A stretch of 64,000 bases of DNA from Sipunculus nudus (GCA_026874595.1 CM049310.1:51211058-51275057); one strand, 5' to 3'. Shown: positions 33,932 through 46,605, counted from the stretch's first letter. The notes: generated from the sequence alone by a model not told the origin. Program-made: numbers and translations.

Positions 33932-34629
33932 TATAGGTACTTCAACCCGTTTGTCTTGAAGCCTTATGCACAAAAATCCCTAAATCAGTAAATTTCTCTG
34001 AAAATCAAATAAAAACATTTAATAGGGGAGGGGGTGTTCAAAATCGACGCACGGCATACCTGTGAATTAAAGTCATGTATTAATCACATGACTCATTTAA
34101 ATTATTATAATCAATTCGCGAGAACACTATAGTATATTCATTACCATCACATGACTCTGATCATAAATAGCTTTTACTCTGCAGATGGTAAATATATTAC
34201 TCTAGCTTTAGACACAACAACAACAAAAATTAAAGTCGCATGAGAAAAAAATTATCAAAGGTTCCTATGTAAAAAAGGCAATTTTTTTCACCTTTAATCC
34301 TATTTTTAATTTACCTCTCGAGGCAAACAAGCGCAATGTTTGAAACTATCAGAAGGAACAAAAAGATACACTTTTATGTTCCTTAATTATCAATAAATGC
34401 AAACGACTCATAGTTGAGTGCTTTTTTTAATACCTTGATCAATTCTTTAAAAATATCGTGACAAGACCACAAATATTAAAAATAACGAAAACTTATCTGC
34501 CGTAAACTCATAAAAAAAGAAATAATCTGTGAAAAGTAGGAGAGGCTTATTCTGTTAAGTAAGATTTTTTTTTTTTGGGGGGGGGGGGGGAGGGGGGGGA
34601 CCTGTCCTATGTACACCTAGTTCACCGAA

Positions 34630-34789
34630 GGTGGGACTCCTGGGATGGTCTTGTTCTGATAGCAGAACGCTCTTTAGAGGGGGTGTGTTGCTTTTCTAGT
34701 AAAGCGGTTGGAACGCTTGACATGTGCGCCACCGATATGAGTTCGAATTCTGGATCGGCCGTTTATTTCCCCTGTGCAATTTGTCTTCG

Positions 34790-34821
<32 letters not shown>
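34630..34821 (+). repeat. SINE-like unit ending in a (TA)n tail
   Basis: An A-box-like TAGTAAAGCGGTTGG and a B-box-like GAGTTCGAATTC about 50 bases on, then sequence running into a TA tract (34795-34821). The first 110 bases recur at 38296-38403 (GTTCTGATAGCAGAACGC, TGTGTTGCTTTTCT). Form and placement suggest a tRNA-derived SINE. Confidence 0.5.
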
Positions 34822-34825
<4 letters not shown>

Positions 34826-34826
<1 letters not shown>

Positions 34827-35960
34827 CTGTCAACAGGGTACAAATCGTAACGACTGGACCTAGAATCTTCATTCTTGACACACAGGGAGACCCATGAAAA
34901 GTCCCCATGGAAACCTGAAATTAGGTCTCTGTTACCCATATCCTTTGAGCACTCCAAAGTACAGCTCTGAATAATGGAAAATTTGATACAAAAGCTGAAG
35001 TATCTGAACAACTAATGCAGAGATCACCATAATTGTTTGCATGGATATTGATCATTGAGTGTTTCATCAGTTTCTGCAGACTGGTGGCACCATCTGTATT
35101 TGTTCGGGTGTTTTTATGAATTTTTTCTCAATTTTTGTGACCTTTAAAGACATGAACATCTGTTAACAGGGCACAAATCATAACAACTGAACCAAGAATC
35201 TTCATTCTTGACACACAGGGAGACCCATTAAAAGTCTCCATGGAAACCTGAAATTAGGTCTCTGTTACCCATATCCTTCAAGCTATAGGACTCTGAAGTA
35301 TCCCTCAAAAAAATGGAAAGATTGATACAAAAGCTGACGTATCTGAACAACAAATGCAGAGATCACCATGATTCTTTGCATGGATATTGACCATTAGTTT
35401 TTTATTAGTTTCTGAAGACTGGTGGAGCCACCTATATTTTTTTTTTAAAGTTTACGCATTTTTTCTCTATTTTTGAGACATATAAATACAGACACAATCT
35501 TGGCCTGTTGGTTAATCTGTTTGATGCTTCAGTTGAAAGGGTAAATACTACCATTCAAATGATAAAATTTCCTTTTGTGTCTCTTCCCTGTCAGCTGAGC
35601 GTCATGACCCATGGGTCACTTGTTCTTCTTTATTTTTGAGAATTTCAAAGAAGCTGTCATCGGTTAACAGGGCACAAATCGTAACCGCTGGACCTGGAAT
35701 CTTCTAACTTGACATCAAGGGAAGTCTATGAAAAGTCTCTGTGGAAACCTGAAATTGGGTCTCTGTTTCCAATATCCTCCAAGCTATGGGTCTCGTTAGT
35801 ACCCTTTAGATAAATTAAACTGAAATCCATTTCTTAGGATTCCTCACAAAATTCATGATCGTTTTGCCTTGTCGCTGTCATTTTTACTCATTGTTAAACA
35901 TTTCCTGAATTCAGCTGAGCGTCATGGACCATGGGCCTCTAGTTTCTAGACCACGGTTTA
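34826..35960. repeat. Three large tandem units
   Basis: Units begin near 34826, 35160 and 35655 with TTAACAGGGCACAAATC-like sequence and share CTTGACA, GAAACCTGAAATT-GGTCTCTG and ATATCCT-AAGCTAT. The second and third also carry CAGCTGAGCGTCATG with ACCCATGG or ACCATGGG. Repeat lengths are uneven (about 330 and 500 bp). No coding capacity. Confidence 0.75.
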
Positions 35961-35969
35961 CCCGCTTCC

Positions 35970-37960
35970 GTTCTGATTTGACTCACCAAATTCGGCAGAC
36001 GTATCGGTGGCGTGCTCTTCTAGGACAAGTTTATTTTATTTTGCGGGATTATGCCCCGTTAAACTGAATAATTAATAATTTTATTAGAGACTAGGTCCTC
36101 TACGCCTGTAACGCTTTTTCAGGAGGCGCCTCGAGGATTTTCATTCGCCTGTTAAAACCGTGGCCAGCGCGCATGTCCTGCCCAAAAAGCATTTCCGTGG
36201 AATACGCGGTCACTATAATCCCTATTGACCCCCCACATCCATTATAACGCCTCTCAAGGTATTTTTCTCTCTCAAAGGAAGTAAAGACCACATGACTCCG
36301 CTTTCAATGCGAGGGCTTTTCAGTTTGGTTAACACTAGTCCAGTGATGTGACCACCGTTTAAAAAATTGTTTATGGGTTACAGGTATGTTGATTTTGGTA
36401 CATTAAAAAAAATTTCCATGATAACCAAGGTTTCAAAAGTCCGGCCAAGTCATGTGTTTTATTAATTTTTTATAAAGAAGCCCCGAAACTTAATTTCCAT
36501 TCGTGTTGGGGGGGGGGGGGGGGGTCTGGGTGTGTGTTCTTTCTATGTTGATATTTTGGGGGAGGGTGTTCATGGAGAATTCTAGCAGAAGTAATCTTTA
36601 TATCATATGTGAAACACATGACAGAAGTTCCTGCAAAAAACTTAATATTAAAATATGCGTCGTTTAGTTCCTATCAGCTCCTAAAATAGATATGATTCAG
36701 ACAGAGCGGTGAACTTTCCACGGGTGCAGCTAGTATTAGTAATTATTCGTGCGATGCATGGTTTGTGGGGAACACGACAATCCGTACCCTGGTATCGGAA
36801 ATCCACCCGTAATCCGAAGATACGGAAAATCATACAAATCGCGTTATGCTATTAATGTATATAGATTCATTACATGTATGGTGTTGTGGATAAAAATCTT
36901 TCGGAACATGTTTTAGAACAGCGTACGTCGGGGTCTTTGACAAAAAGGTCACAAACACATGTACCACATACTTAAAAAAGAAACCGTCCATGGAATAGAC
37001 CTTAGAAGAATATGCAAAAATACCGGTTTTATTTGTGAATGGTAACAATGATGGCCATGACTTATAGGCAATAAGCATATATATTGAATGAAAAAATAAA
37101 AAGTCCTTAAAAACAAAGAGTATTACATAAACATTATTGAAAATGAGATGGCACATGCATGTAACAGATACAAATTAATACCAGTGAAAACGTATTAGAT
37201 TTACATTTTTTACAGGAAGTTTATATTTGTAACTGCTGTAATGAGAAAAAAATCTCGATTTTCAAAACATTTTTGTCGATATTATGTGTTTACAACTTTT
37301 GTGGTGCAACTCCACAAGTGTACACGTCACACTATACCAACCACGACGGGATTTTGGTTCACATTTTCTTTACATGTTACATAGTGGGCCTACAGGTGTT
37401 GGGGGGATATTTATCAAGGACCTCTATCCCATGCAAAGCCCTGCATGGGCTTCGCATGTCCGTGAGCGGCTGTATAACCACCACGGAATCCTGCGACCTA
37501 GTGGATGTGCACTCAAGCATATAAGGTCATGTGAAGGGGACGTAGGAAAGAGCCCTGTTCGTCCGACCGCCCGGTCGCAGGAAGGCCTGCAAAACAATTC
37601 TTTCAAAGATCCGCCTTTTGAGAAGGGATCGCCGATGGGGATTTATGCTCCCGAGGCAGCGGAAATTTGCGCATTTAAAGAAGCAACTGATTTTTTACGA
37701 TATAGGTAGTAGGCCTATAGGTAAAGCGCTGTGTAAAGAGCGTAATGGGGATTGTTTTGGGCAGGTGACAGTGAAATGTACGCAAAACCCAGATAGGGCC
37801 CCAGGAGTAAAACGCTGTCCCGCCGGCGAGACAGAGTTTCCCGCCATCACACAGGCTGTGGCCATTTTGTTCCCAGGCCCGAAGACAAAGAAAAGAGGCG
37901 CCCGCAGGGGAGCAAATATTAACTTATTAATTATGCACGTTATACGCAAATATTGCAAAT
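35970..37960. other. No gene recognised; includes a GC-richer stretch
   Basis: A G-run lies at 36506-36524. The stretch from about 37420 to 37900 is visibly richer in G and C than its surroundings and has open frames on both strands, but none resembles a known protein or has splice support. A phrase near 36777-36850 (CAATCCGTAC-TGGTATC, GATACGGAAAAT) recurs at 38017-38078. Confidence 0.45.
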
Positions 37961-38016
37961 AAAAGTGAGTGGAATCTCTTCGAACAAACCCGGAGCATAT
38001 GTATGTCGAACATCTC

Positions 38017-38073
38017 GGCAATCCGTACAGTGGTATCAAAGGAGATACGGAAAATTACAAAAATCGCCTTACG

Positions 38074-38131
<58 letters not shown>

Positions 38132-38942
38132 GTATCATAAGAAAGAATACTACATGAGTCTTAAACTTATGAGCACTTTTATGTTTCTTATGAATTAAGA
38201 ATTATTTTTGGACTGAATATAAATGGTGGTTTTGCCAGGAGTGCTTCCTATAAAACAGTAACTTAACCAGGAACCACAGAAGTGAAACAGGTGCTACCTC
38301 TGGGATGGTCATGTTCTGATAGCAGAACGCTCTTTAGAGGAGGTGTGTTGCTTTTCTGGTGAAGCGGTTTCGAACGCTTGACATGTGCGCAACTGATATG
38401 GGTCAGACTTGGGTCCAAATAATTTTAAAGTAATCGATTACAAATACAATTACTTTTAAAAGTAATCGATTACAATTACAATTACTTTTGTGTTTCCAGA
38501 AAAGTAATCGATTACAATTACATTTACTTCTTAAAGTAATCGCAATTAATTTTTTAATTACTTTTGTGTTTACGACCATTTACCTCATGCAAGAACAGCA
38601 ACTTGGTTAGAGATTGGTTTTAGCTCTTAACATTTTTTTAACAATCGTAACAAATTTAATATAGTGACAACCTACAAAATCTATATGATAAATTGAATCA
38701 CAAGAGGATATGTACTAAGAGTCACCCTAAGTGGTAATGTCATTTGAAATTAAACATTTCATATATAGTCCCCACAAAATGGATCCAGATTGTGATTTGT
38801 ATCAATGAAGTTTGATGTAAAAAAAAAAGAAAACAAATCAACTAAACATTATTATAAAGACACAGCCGCACCGGAAATCGGAAGATCGTGTGTTCGAATC
38901 CCACTGGCAGTGAACCACTTTTCTGTGTATACCCTTTCCATG

Positions 38943-38997
<55 letters not shown>

Positions 38998-39165
38998 TTC
39001 GAAAGAATTCTACAGGAGTCTTAAACTTATGAGCACTCTGTGGTTTCTTATGAGTTTAGAAGAATTTTCGGACAGAATTTAAATGATGGTTTTGCCAGGA
39101 ATGCTTCCTATAAAACAGTAAATTAACCGGGAACCACAAAAGTGAGACAAGTGCTACAAAAGCCA
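38017..39165. repeat. Pair of (TA)n tracts, each followed by the same 180 bp sequence
   Basis: TA tracts at 38076-38129 and 38943-38991 are each followed by a block (about 38135-38312 and 38995-39160) sharing GAGTCTTAAACTTATGAGCA, GGTTTTGCCAGGA-TGCTTCC and AACCACA-AAGTGA. The first block is preceded by the CAATCCGTAC phrase; the second by a SINE-like GTGTTCGAATCCC. Probably two copies of a SINE-like element whose tails expanded. Confidence 0.7.
38404..38575. mobile_element. hAT-type terminus with subterminal repeats
   Basis: It starts CAGACTTGGGTCC and carries three copies of AAAGTAATCGATTACAATTAC-like sequence, the familiar end structure of many hAT elements. It cuts the SINE-like sequence that ends at 38403. 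No opposite end seen. Confidence 0.55.
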
Positions 39166-39840
39166 TCATAAAATAATCGCTTTTAAAGTAGAGGCAAACG
39201 CTATTCAGCATTATTTCAAAAGTAAAACACCATGATCCCGCATGTGACATTAAACCTCTTTGTGGGTATCAGTTCTCTAACTGGCAGGGCAAGAAAAATC
39301 AGACCTCATGCATTTCGGTTGTCATTGTCACGAGTGACATTTTTACACACCTTACATTTGGAGTCCAAAGACACTGACATATGTTTTGACCACAACCAGC
39401 TGCATTAAATAGACATCACACCAAAAATGTGATAACGATCTAAATGGACGATACGTACTGAAGATGAAGCCACACCACAAAACCAGTGATCAACAGTGAT
39501 CAATGGAGGGCACATTGGTCGCTTGCTGGAGACGCTATGATTCACGGATACAAGGGCTTGAATTCACAGACAAGTCAGCTCGAAAGTAAAATAATTTTTT
39601 TTTTATTATGATAAAATCTTAAGGAATGATACGGCAAATTACGCATTTTCCCCTTTCTTACTGTGGTGCTTGACCAGCCTGCTTAACCAAAAACTATCTA
39701 TCAAGGTAACATACCATATTAATCTCAAAATCACTGCATTTCATTTACGTTGGTGATAGAGGTAGTGATATTACAATCTATTTAATATTCAACAGTTAAT
39801 TAAATTTTCCTTGGTAAAACACATCCAAACATGACACCTA
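39165..39840. other. No gene recognised
   Basis: AT-rich spacer before the segmental duplicate. Nothing coding supported. Confidence 0.5.
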
Positions 39841-40376
39841 GTTCGGAGGATACTATGCAGGATAGGTGTTAACCATGGTCATACCGTTACAAATATTCTT
39901 TTTCCTTAATACTTGGTTTTATTACATTGATGTAATCGATTAATAAGGGTAATTTTAGTCAGAAATTTTACCTATATCGAAATTAAAATAATTTTGTTAA
40001 ACTGTTTTGTATAAATGTAATGGTAAGTGCTTGGATGATTCGAAAAATGAAGACCTTGACCATGATCTTCAAAATCCACTCTGTGGAATTCTAGGGTTAT
40101 TGTGATCCCTTTAACGTATAAAGCATTTAACACGCCAGTTGTTTCCAACATGTTCTTGAAAGAATCTGAATTTTTCCCTCCAATTTGGCACACATGTTGT
40201 AAGTAAGCCCGAGGAATGGAAGTATAATCATTTCCAGTTCAAGAGTAACAATCGTTCTAAAATTGAGACAGCACCTTAGGCCATTCAGATGGATTTAAAT
40301 TTTAAATTTCCTGCTGTTCCGTTTCGTTTGGCTAAGATCTTTACATTGGCCTGAGTGCTAACTTGCAAATTTTTAT

Positions 40377-42366
40377 TCCCCCGCCGTAGCAGGGAGGATT
40401 TCTAAAATGGCCTGCGTCCGTCCGTCCGACTATCCGTCCGTCCGTCACGCCCCAATGTTTAACCACATAAATCTAAAACCCTTGCTGCTTTCTTCACCAA
40501 ATTTTACACAATTACTCAGCACATGACCAACATATGATTTTCACCTGAAGGTGGCGCCAACACTATATAACGTCTTTCTTCATTGAAAATGATCTTTTTT
40601 ACCTTTGTTCAGATAAGTCAGGAAATAAGAAAAATTGAGCTAGGGGAATAAAATGAATATTTTACTTTTATTCAGATAAGTTAGTAAATAAGAACACTCT
40701 AGCCTTCAACTCATATACAATGATTCCTTGGAGCTAGTTGAATTCACTCAATACTATATTAAATAGAATTATTTTCAGACTGATGTTTACACCGGAATTC
40801 AAATATTGCCGTCCCGCCCTTTTCTTACCATATTTCTTTAAGTCACTTGCCGTTTTAATCACCACATTTTACACACGCAGAACATGACCGACATGTCTTT
40901 ATCACTTGCAGGTGGCGCCATCTCGGTGTTGTTTAACGACTTCCTTCGCTCCAAAATGATCTTTTTTTACCTTGGTTTAGATAAGGCAGGAAATAAGAAC
41001 AATTGAGCTAGGGGAATAAAATGAATACTATATTGAACAGAATAATTAGTCCCCTGCCGTAGGAGGGACTACTACTAAAATGGCCCGTATCCGTCTGTCC
41101 GTCCCACCCCGTCTTTAACCTGATGGCCCTATAACCCCTGCCGTTTTTTTGACCCAATGTTACACACATTTTTCACATGACGAGCTATCACTGTATCCTG
41201 CAGGTGGTCCCACCTATCTAAGACCCACTTTTTTCGCCCACAGTTGTTTCCCCTAAATTTGCATAATTCAGTAGATAATAAATAAGAAAGCTCAAGCCTC
41301 CGAATGATAGTTTGTATTTTCATAATTCCATTTTTTTGTGTGTGGCAAAGATCATAACCATGTTTGGCGGACCCAATCATAATGTGACTGCTGTTTGATA
41401 TTTCACCGCCAGTTGGCACCACTCGTGGTCTTTTCATCTCTGCGAGTCAGATAGTATTTTCTAGTTATTTTTTAAGTAGTCTGGAAATGTCAACAATATC
41501 ATTCATATAGTATATATGCCTTGGTCACATCTATCGTGGAGCAGGAGAAATAAAAGGCATGTAACTTAAATATGCACTTAAATAACAATGAAATTCATTT
41601 GAATGGTTCATTGTATCCCCCAGACTAAGACGTCGGGGGACACTAAGGGTCTGACTAATCCTGTGAGCATTTTTAAATGAGGTCATGATCTTTACCATGA
41701 CACCTTGAATAGGTTCATTTTGACCCATGTTTGCATATAATCACCTGTATCTGAGGAGTGGTTCATCATATTTGCTCCATCTTTATTTCTATGGAAAGCA
41801 CTATTATTTATGTACTGAACTCTGCTGGGGCACCTGTAATTTTATTTCCATTAGGCTATCTATGGGTCCATTTAAGGTGAAATATATCTCAGGAATACTG
41901 TATGCTTTCGGCCTTAAATTTTGCACAGTCATAGATTTTGGATATATTTATAACATACGTTAGACAGGTGGCGTCACTGATAATTGTTTTGCTGCTACAA
42001 AACATCACCATATCTCAGGACTCATTCAACAGATTTGCTCTATGTTTGATTCTATGGAAAGCTCTTGGGCAGCTTTATCATTTACAGAAATCTGGGGCCG
42101 CCGTCTATAAATGTTTTTTTTTTTTCGTTATAGCCATTTACGCTTTAATGTTGATAGATTGGATAGGTTTATCGCATACATAAGACAGTTGGCGCCACTG
42201 ATAATCGTTTTGTACGCCTGCTCTTCTTATTTAGTTGCATCCATTACAAAAATACCTTTGGATCCTGAATTATCCTATTTTAGCCAATCCGAAGGGAAAG
42301 AATGTCCTAGAAAATACCCACGTTTGAGTTACGCATCGGGCGGGCCACTACTTGTGCCACTTGACC
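40377..42366. mobile_element. About 2 kb insertion within block B, with internal repeats
   Basis: Absent at the equivalent place in block A (near 2895). It contains repeats of CCGTAG-AGGGA, CGTCCGTCCGTCC, CACATGAC and CAGGTGGCGCCA (near 40380, 40850 and 41050), and a second pair near 41750-42210 (TTCTATGGAAAGC, GGTGGCGTCACTGATAAT). Neither transposon ends nor a coding frame was identified. Confidence 0.55.
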
Positions 42367-44108
42367 GTTGTAATTTTTCTGTAGTGGTAAGAACATTTGC
42401 CCTTCTTCAAATAGTAATAATAAAATAATGTTATCTTAATGAACATTTATCTGTCATATGCACATCCCGGAAAGTGATGGTTGTAGAGTAATTCAGTTAT
42501 GTTTCATTTCAGGGATGGGGATATCAGTTCATCTCAAGTGTCAGCCAGCAGAAATTAAGCCAAGGTAACAAGTTGTAATCGTAACATAGTCGCTGGCCCT
42601 GTCCAGCAGACAGCTATAAACGATAGCATACCATTCTCGCTTCTTGGCATTCTCGCAGACTGCATGGCCCCTCGAACTGCTTCACACGATAACAATATCG
42701 AAAGAACCGCGTCCATTTTTAGTACCGCAAATAATTCAGACACACAAAGGCGCGATGTCTTGCCTTGGGTCCATTTCAAAATCTCAAAGTCCATGGCACT
42801 CCTAGCTACAGGTCTGTAACGCAAACAGTTTTTATTTTCTTGTTCTTTCTTGTTTGGAGAGTTCATCCTCTAAAGTTTGGTCAGATCCGACCAAGGTGGT
42901 CCAGACCACGATTTTCAGCGTGCATGAGGATTTGCAACAATCCCTACATATTACGCATAATACAGCTGTGTAGACTCAGTTGAGAAATACATTGTAACTT
43001 AATGTTAAGTATGTATGAAAATAATGGCACTTACTCTCAAGAAAACCAGATAATTGTTATCTCCATCGGCTGTTGTTTACAGTCTAGCAGGTTGTGCTGG
43101 GAAGGCTTAGGAGGGTCCATTTTGACCGACGTCACGGGGCTTTATGAAGGAACCACCATCTGTTTGGAATTATTTGGAAAATTGCCTAGATCCCCTGTTT
43201 AATATTAAGAAGATTCCCGTTTTGGGTTGTCGAATACTCGGATCAGAGGGGAAACTAACCCACAGGTGTTTGACTCCATTCCTATATAATGCTGAATGTT
43301 CGGGCTTTGGCCCTACGAGACAATATTGGGGTTCCAGGTAATGTGCGCTGATTTATCGTCAGGAACTCTCAAGCAGTGAGTGTATGGGCAACGCAATTTA
43401 AAAAAGAGGAAGTTGTGTTGAAAATACATACAATGAAACTTAGTTTTGTTGTCATTGGTCTATGTTGCTTCTATTCAAACTGCATTCATCCACCTGCCAC
43501 AACATTTTGCTCCATTGAACCATTAATGACAGTGACTTTCTAGATCTGGGAAATAACCATATCCAGTTTGAGTCCAACCAGCTACCATAATTTGATAATT
43601 GTTGAAGCCAGGCTCATCAGAGGTTACGTTCTCAATGCTCTAACGGTAACGTGCAGTTTTCCGCTACCTAGCATTCAGGATATGTTTATTCATTACAGGG
43701 ATCAACCTTTTTTACCACCTTAGACTTTAAACAGGGTACTACAAGCTGGCTATGTCAGAGGAATCATCAAATAAGGCGGCTTTTGTCACCCACTGTTGCC
43801 AGTTTGAATTGTAACTATTTTCCTTCAGCGCTCCACTGCCTCACATTTTCAGAAATGAAATGCAGCGTTGCCTAGGAATTTTTTTATTTAAAAAAAATGC
43901 CATTTAATATATACGTCAGCGCCATAAATATCCGTTGCGAAGGCCCCTGTACAAATTTTTGTAAATATCCTGAAATTTGTTAAACTTAGTTTAAAACAAA
44001 TAACTGGTGACTGGTATTTGGTCTTGTAAAAATATTCTTTTTTTGGTATTTTGATATTTATAAAATGTAAGCTATATTGATGAAAGATCATAGATCTTGG
44101 ATCCTGGT

Positions 44109-44112
<4 letters not shown>

Positions 44113-44155
<43 letters not shown>
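44113..44155. repeat. (CT)n tract
   Basis: A pure CT run in block B, aligned with the tracts at 4321 and 54298. Confidence 0.95.
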
Positions 44156-44160
<5 letters not shown>

Positions 44161-44279
44161 TGTCCTGTAGATTCATTACCGGGATATACTGGGAGAAATG
44201 TGCAAAAAGTGGTTGATGGACAGACGTGGTTAATCAAGTTCCCCTGTTCTGCGGGTGCAAAATACTCCTAAATAGTATT

Positions 44280-45340
44280 TCTTACACTGTCAGTCCGATA
44301 TTTTCAGGAAGGAATAAAAATAACAAGTATTGCTAGATATAAGTCATTTCTAAATTTTGCCTGTGATATCACACTTTGCATCAGCCAATCAAATCAGGGC
44401 CCAGTCTCTCGATGACATTTACCTGCAAAAAACAAACCCACGTGCTATTACGTTTACCTAACCTAATTAACTGTGACAAGTCTCGCATATCACATAACAT
44501 GACCCAGAGTAGGGCACCTGCATTATTACCTGTTTGCTTACAAAAGCCACTACATGGCCTGCTAGAGCAAGCTATAGAGCAGCTATAGTAGCTCGGGGCA
44601 TACAATTTCCTTTTCCTTGAGTCTTGTTTTATATTTAAGCATCTATGCATACATTGTACATGGGACACATAAATAGGGACATGCCTGTTTATTTACCTAT
44701 ACATTATAATGAAAAAAAAAAACTGATCCTTTAAGGTATGATATTTTGCTATAAGCATTTAAGCCTTGCATGCAAGCTATTGAACATATACAATAAGGAT
44801 GTTGTACAATGGTCCCTGGTCTTGGTTGCGTTTGGACAATTAATCATTCATGACTAGGTTTAAAGTCTGTGTTCATACAAAATTGTAGGGACTACTTTAT
44901 GATGAGCATATGTGATACACATTTTGTTGGAAAACAGTAGATGTTGTTGTTATATAAACTATCTTTTTAATTTCCTGCAGATGATTCAATTAAATTTATA
45001 TTATTTTTAGGTGCCCATTCCCGTACCTTTTGAAAGGGAATTTATGTGATTTCTTGCTTCCTCTGTGGATATATTAATGATGTTAGTGTAGTTTTGTTGT
45101 GACAAGTTCTTGCAAGACCTCCCAGAAGGATGTATGATCTTGTTTATCAACAACATGTTTGTAATCACAGCAAAGTTAAACTAGGGACCTGTAGGTTAGT
45201 TGATAGTAATCATTTAAATGTAACCTTTTTTTGAAGATATTAGGAAACATGTTTGAAATCGAGAATAATATATTTGTAATGAAATTAAGCACTAATTATA
45301 TGTATTATTAATATTTATAAATAATATGTAATATTAAAGC
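44280..45340. other. No gene recognised
   Basis: AT-rich spacer. Overlapping short frames on both strands at 44376-44668 have no support. Confidence 0.5.
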
Positions 45341-45342
45341 AA

Positions 45343-45849
45343 CCGGAAGTTGATTACCGCTGGAGGAAGTAACACTTAATGTTAATAACCTGAAACGGAA
45401 AAAGTCGAAAGGTATAGATGATATTCCTAGCGAGATAATCAAATGTAGAAACGTCATACGGTACATTTTCAAATTTATTACGTTTTCTTTACGTTTATGT
45501 AACCTGAAGCAGGTAAAGATTGCATTGAACCTTTTAATCACATAGGGACTAGTCCATCGTCGTGTATCGGGAAGGTCTATAGTTCGGTAATAGAGAGAAG
45601 AATTGTAAATTACTGTGAAGCTTTCTCACCGATCGAAGATGAAAAAAATGGTTTTTGAAGTGGTCGGTCTTTCATTGTTCAGATATTATTATATTAAGTA
45701 GTATAATAAAAAAATCGGAAGCAGACGTTTGTTGCAATGATAGACATGAAAAAGGCTTTTGACTGGATATATAGAACTTAGCTTTTATATCGTTTAACAG
45801 AGTACAATATTGATGGCAAGATCTAAAATGCTATAAAATCTATGTGTAC
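45343..45849 (+). pseudogene. LINE reverse transcriptase fragment, left part (CR1/L2-like)
   Basis: Reads LKRKKSKGIDDIPSEIIK, later GKVYSSVIERRIVNYC and FVAMIDMKKAFDW: the consecutive motifs of a LINE reverse transcriptase, with stops and frame slips. The LTR element interrupts it at 45849, and it resumes at 52513. Clade CR1/L2 is a guess from motif style. Confidence 0.75.
45846..45849. repeat. Target site duplication GTAC, left
   Basis: GTAC next to the 5' LTR, repeated at 52509-52512 next to the 3' LTR. A 4 bp duplication fits an LTR retrotransposon. Confidence 0.82.
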
Positions 45850-46584
45850 TGTTGCATGGACGTCACCCGGACATCGGAGGATGGCGCCACGAAGTGGTGT
45901 GGCCGCCCCCGTTTCCACGCTTATGGATCCACCCCGCTATCAGTGACTACTGACGCGCCTTGAGAAAACAACATCAAAACTATTCTTGGACCATTCAGTA
46001 CTGGTTTTGCAGTTCTGCCGGCGCTATCGTTTCTCTCAAGCAAAACCACAAACTTCTGCGGTTTTCACCCATTGTTGAAAACCTATAAAACGAACTCGCC
46101 TGCAGTACGAGGCGGGACTATTGACTTGACTACGCCACGTTACAGTTTTCCCCGGGGACCGTGACCGTGGGCTCTTGGTCCCCAAGCCCACGGAATGCCA
46201 TGAACCACGCCATGAACTTTATTATTTAAGAAGAGGAGAGACTTTGTTTGTTTGGTGCCACATGGATTAATACAGGACTTCAGTTTTGTGTGTGCCCGAA
46301 TTATGTGTTGATGATGGACTTCAGTTTCTCGTATACCGGATTCAGTTAAGTATTTCGTTACAGTTCGTTATTTAGAGACTCAGTTTTCGTCAGAGACTTG
46401 GTTATAAATTACGTTATGTATTGACTATTATATTATTTGTGTATGAATGTAAATATTGTAATCTAGTAATATAGTACTGTTTTTGCACCCATATTTTGGT
46501 TACGTATTCATTTGAAGAGAACGTGTCTGAGCATATGTGTTACGGTTCGGCCTGAGTTGTTTGGTGTGAAAAGGGACCGTAACA
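45850..46584 (+). repeat. 5' LTR (735 bp)
   Basis: Starts TGTTGCATGG and ends CCGTAACA (TG...CA borders). By eye it is the same as the 3' LTR except for 17 extra bases (about 46284-46300), bounded by a TT repeat. Confidence 0.93.
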
Positions 46585-46587
46585 TAA

Positions 46588-46605
46588 TGGCGACCGCGAC
46601 GAGAC
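46588..46605 (+). promoter_or_regulatory. Primer binding site
   Basis: TGGCGACCGCGACGAGAC, three bases after the LTR. TGG is the complement of the tRNA CCA end. The following CGACCGCG fits the 3' acceptor stem of a tRNA-Arg (UCG-type), which is inference from the known acceptor sequence pattern. Confidence 0.65.

Larger units (their letters stand above)
39842..44272. repeat. Segmental duplication, block B
   Basis: Collinear with 1772-4553 in the same orientation, but with two insertions: 40377-42366 (about 2 kb) and about 42747-43424 (about 680 bp). It stops at about 44272, roughly 300 bases short of where the poly(A) signal would be, so no coding exon is included. Identity looks moderate (older than the LTR element) but was not computed. 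Confidence 0.8.

Noticed and set aside
37618-37962. 114-codon frames on both strands at the GC-richer island
   Set aside because: No recognisable domain, no splice or start context. Mentioned only as a composition anomaly.
44376-44668. Overlapping frames of 70 and 95 codons
   Set aside because: They overlap on opposite strands with no homology or splice support.
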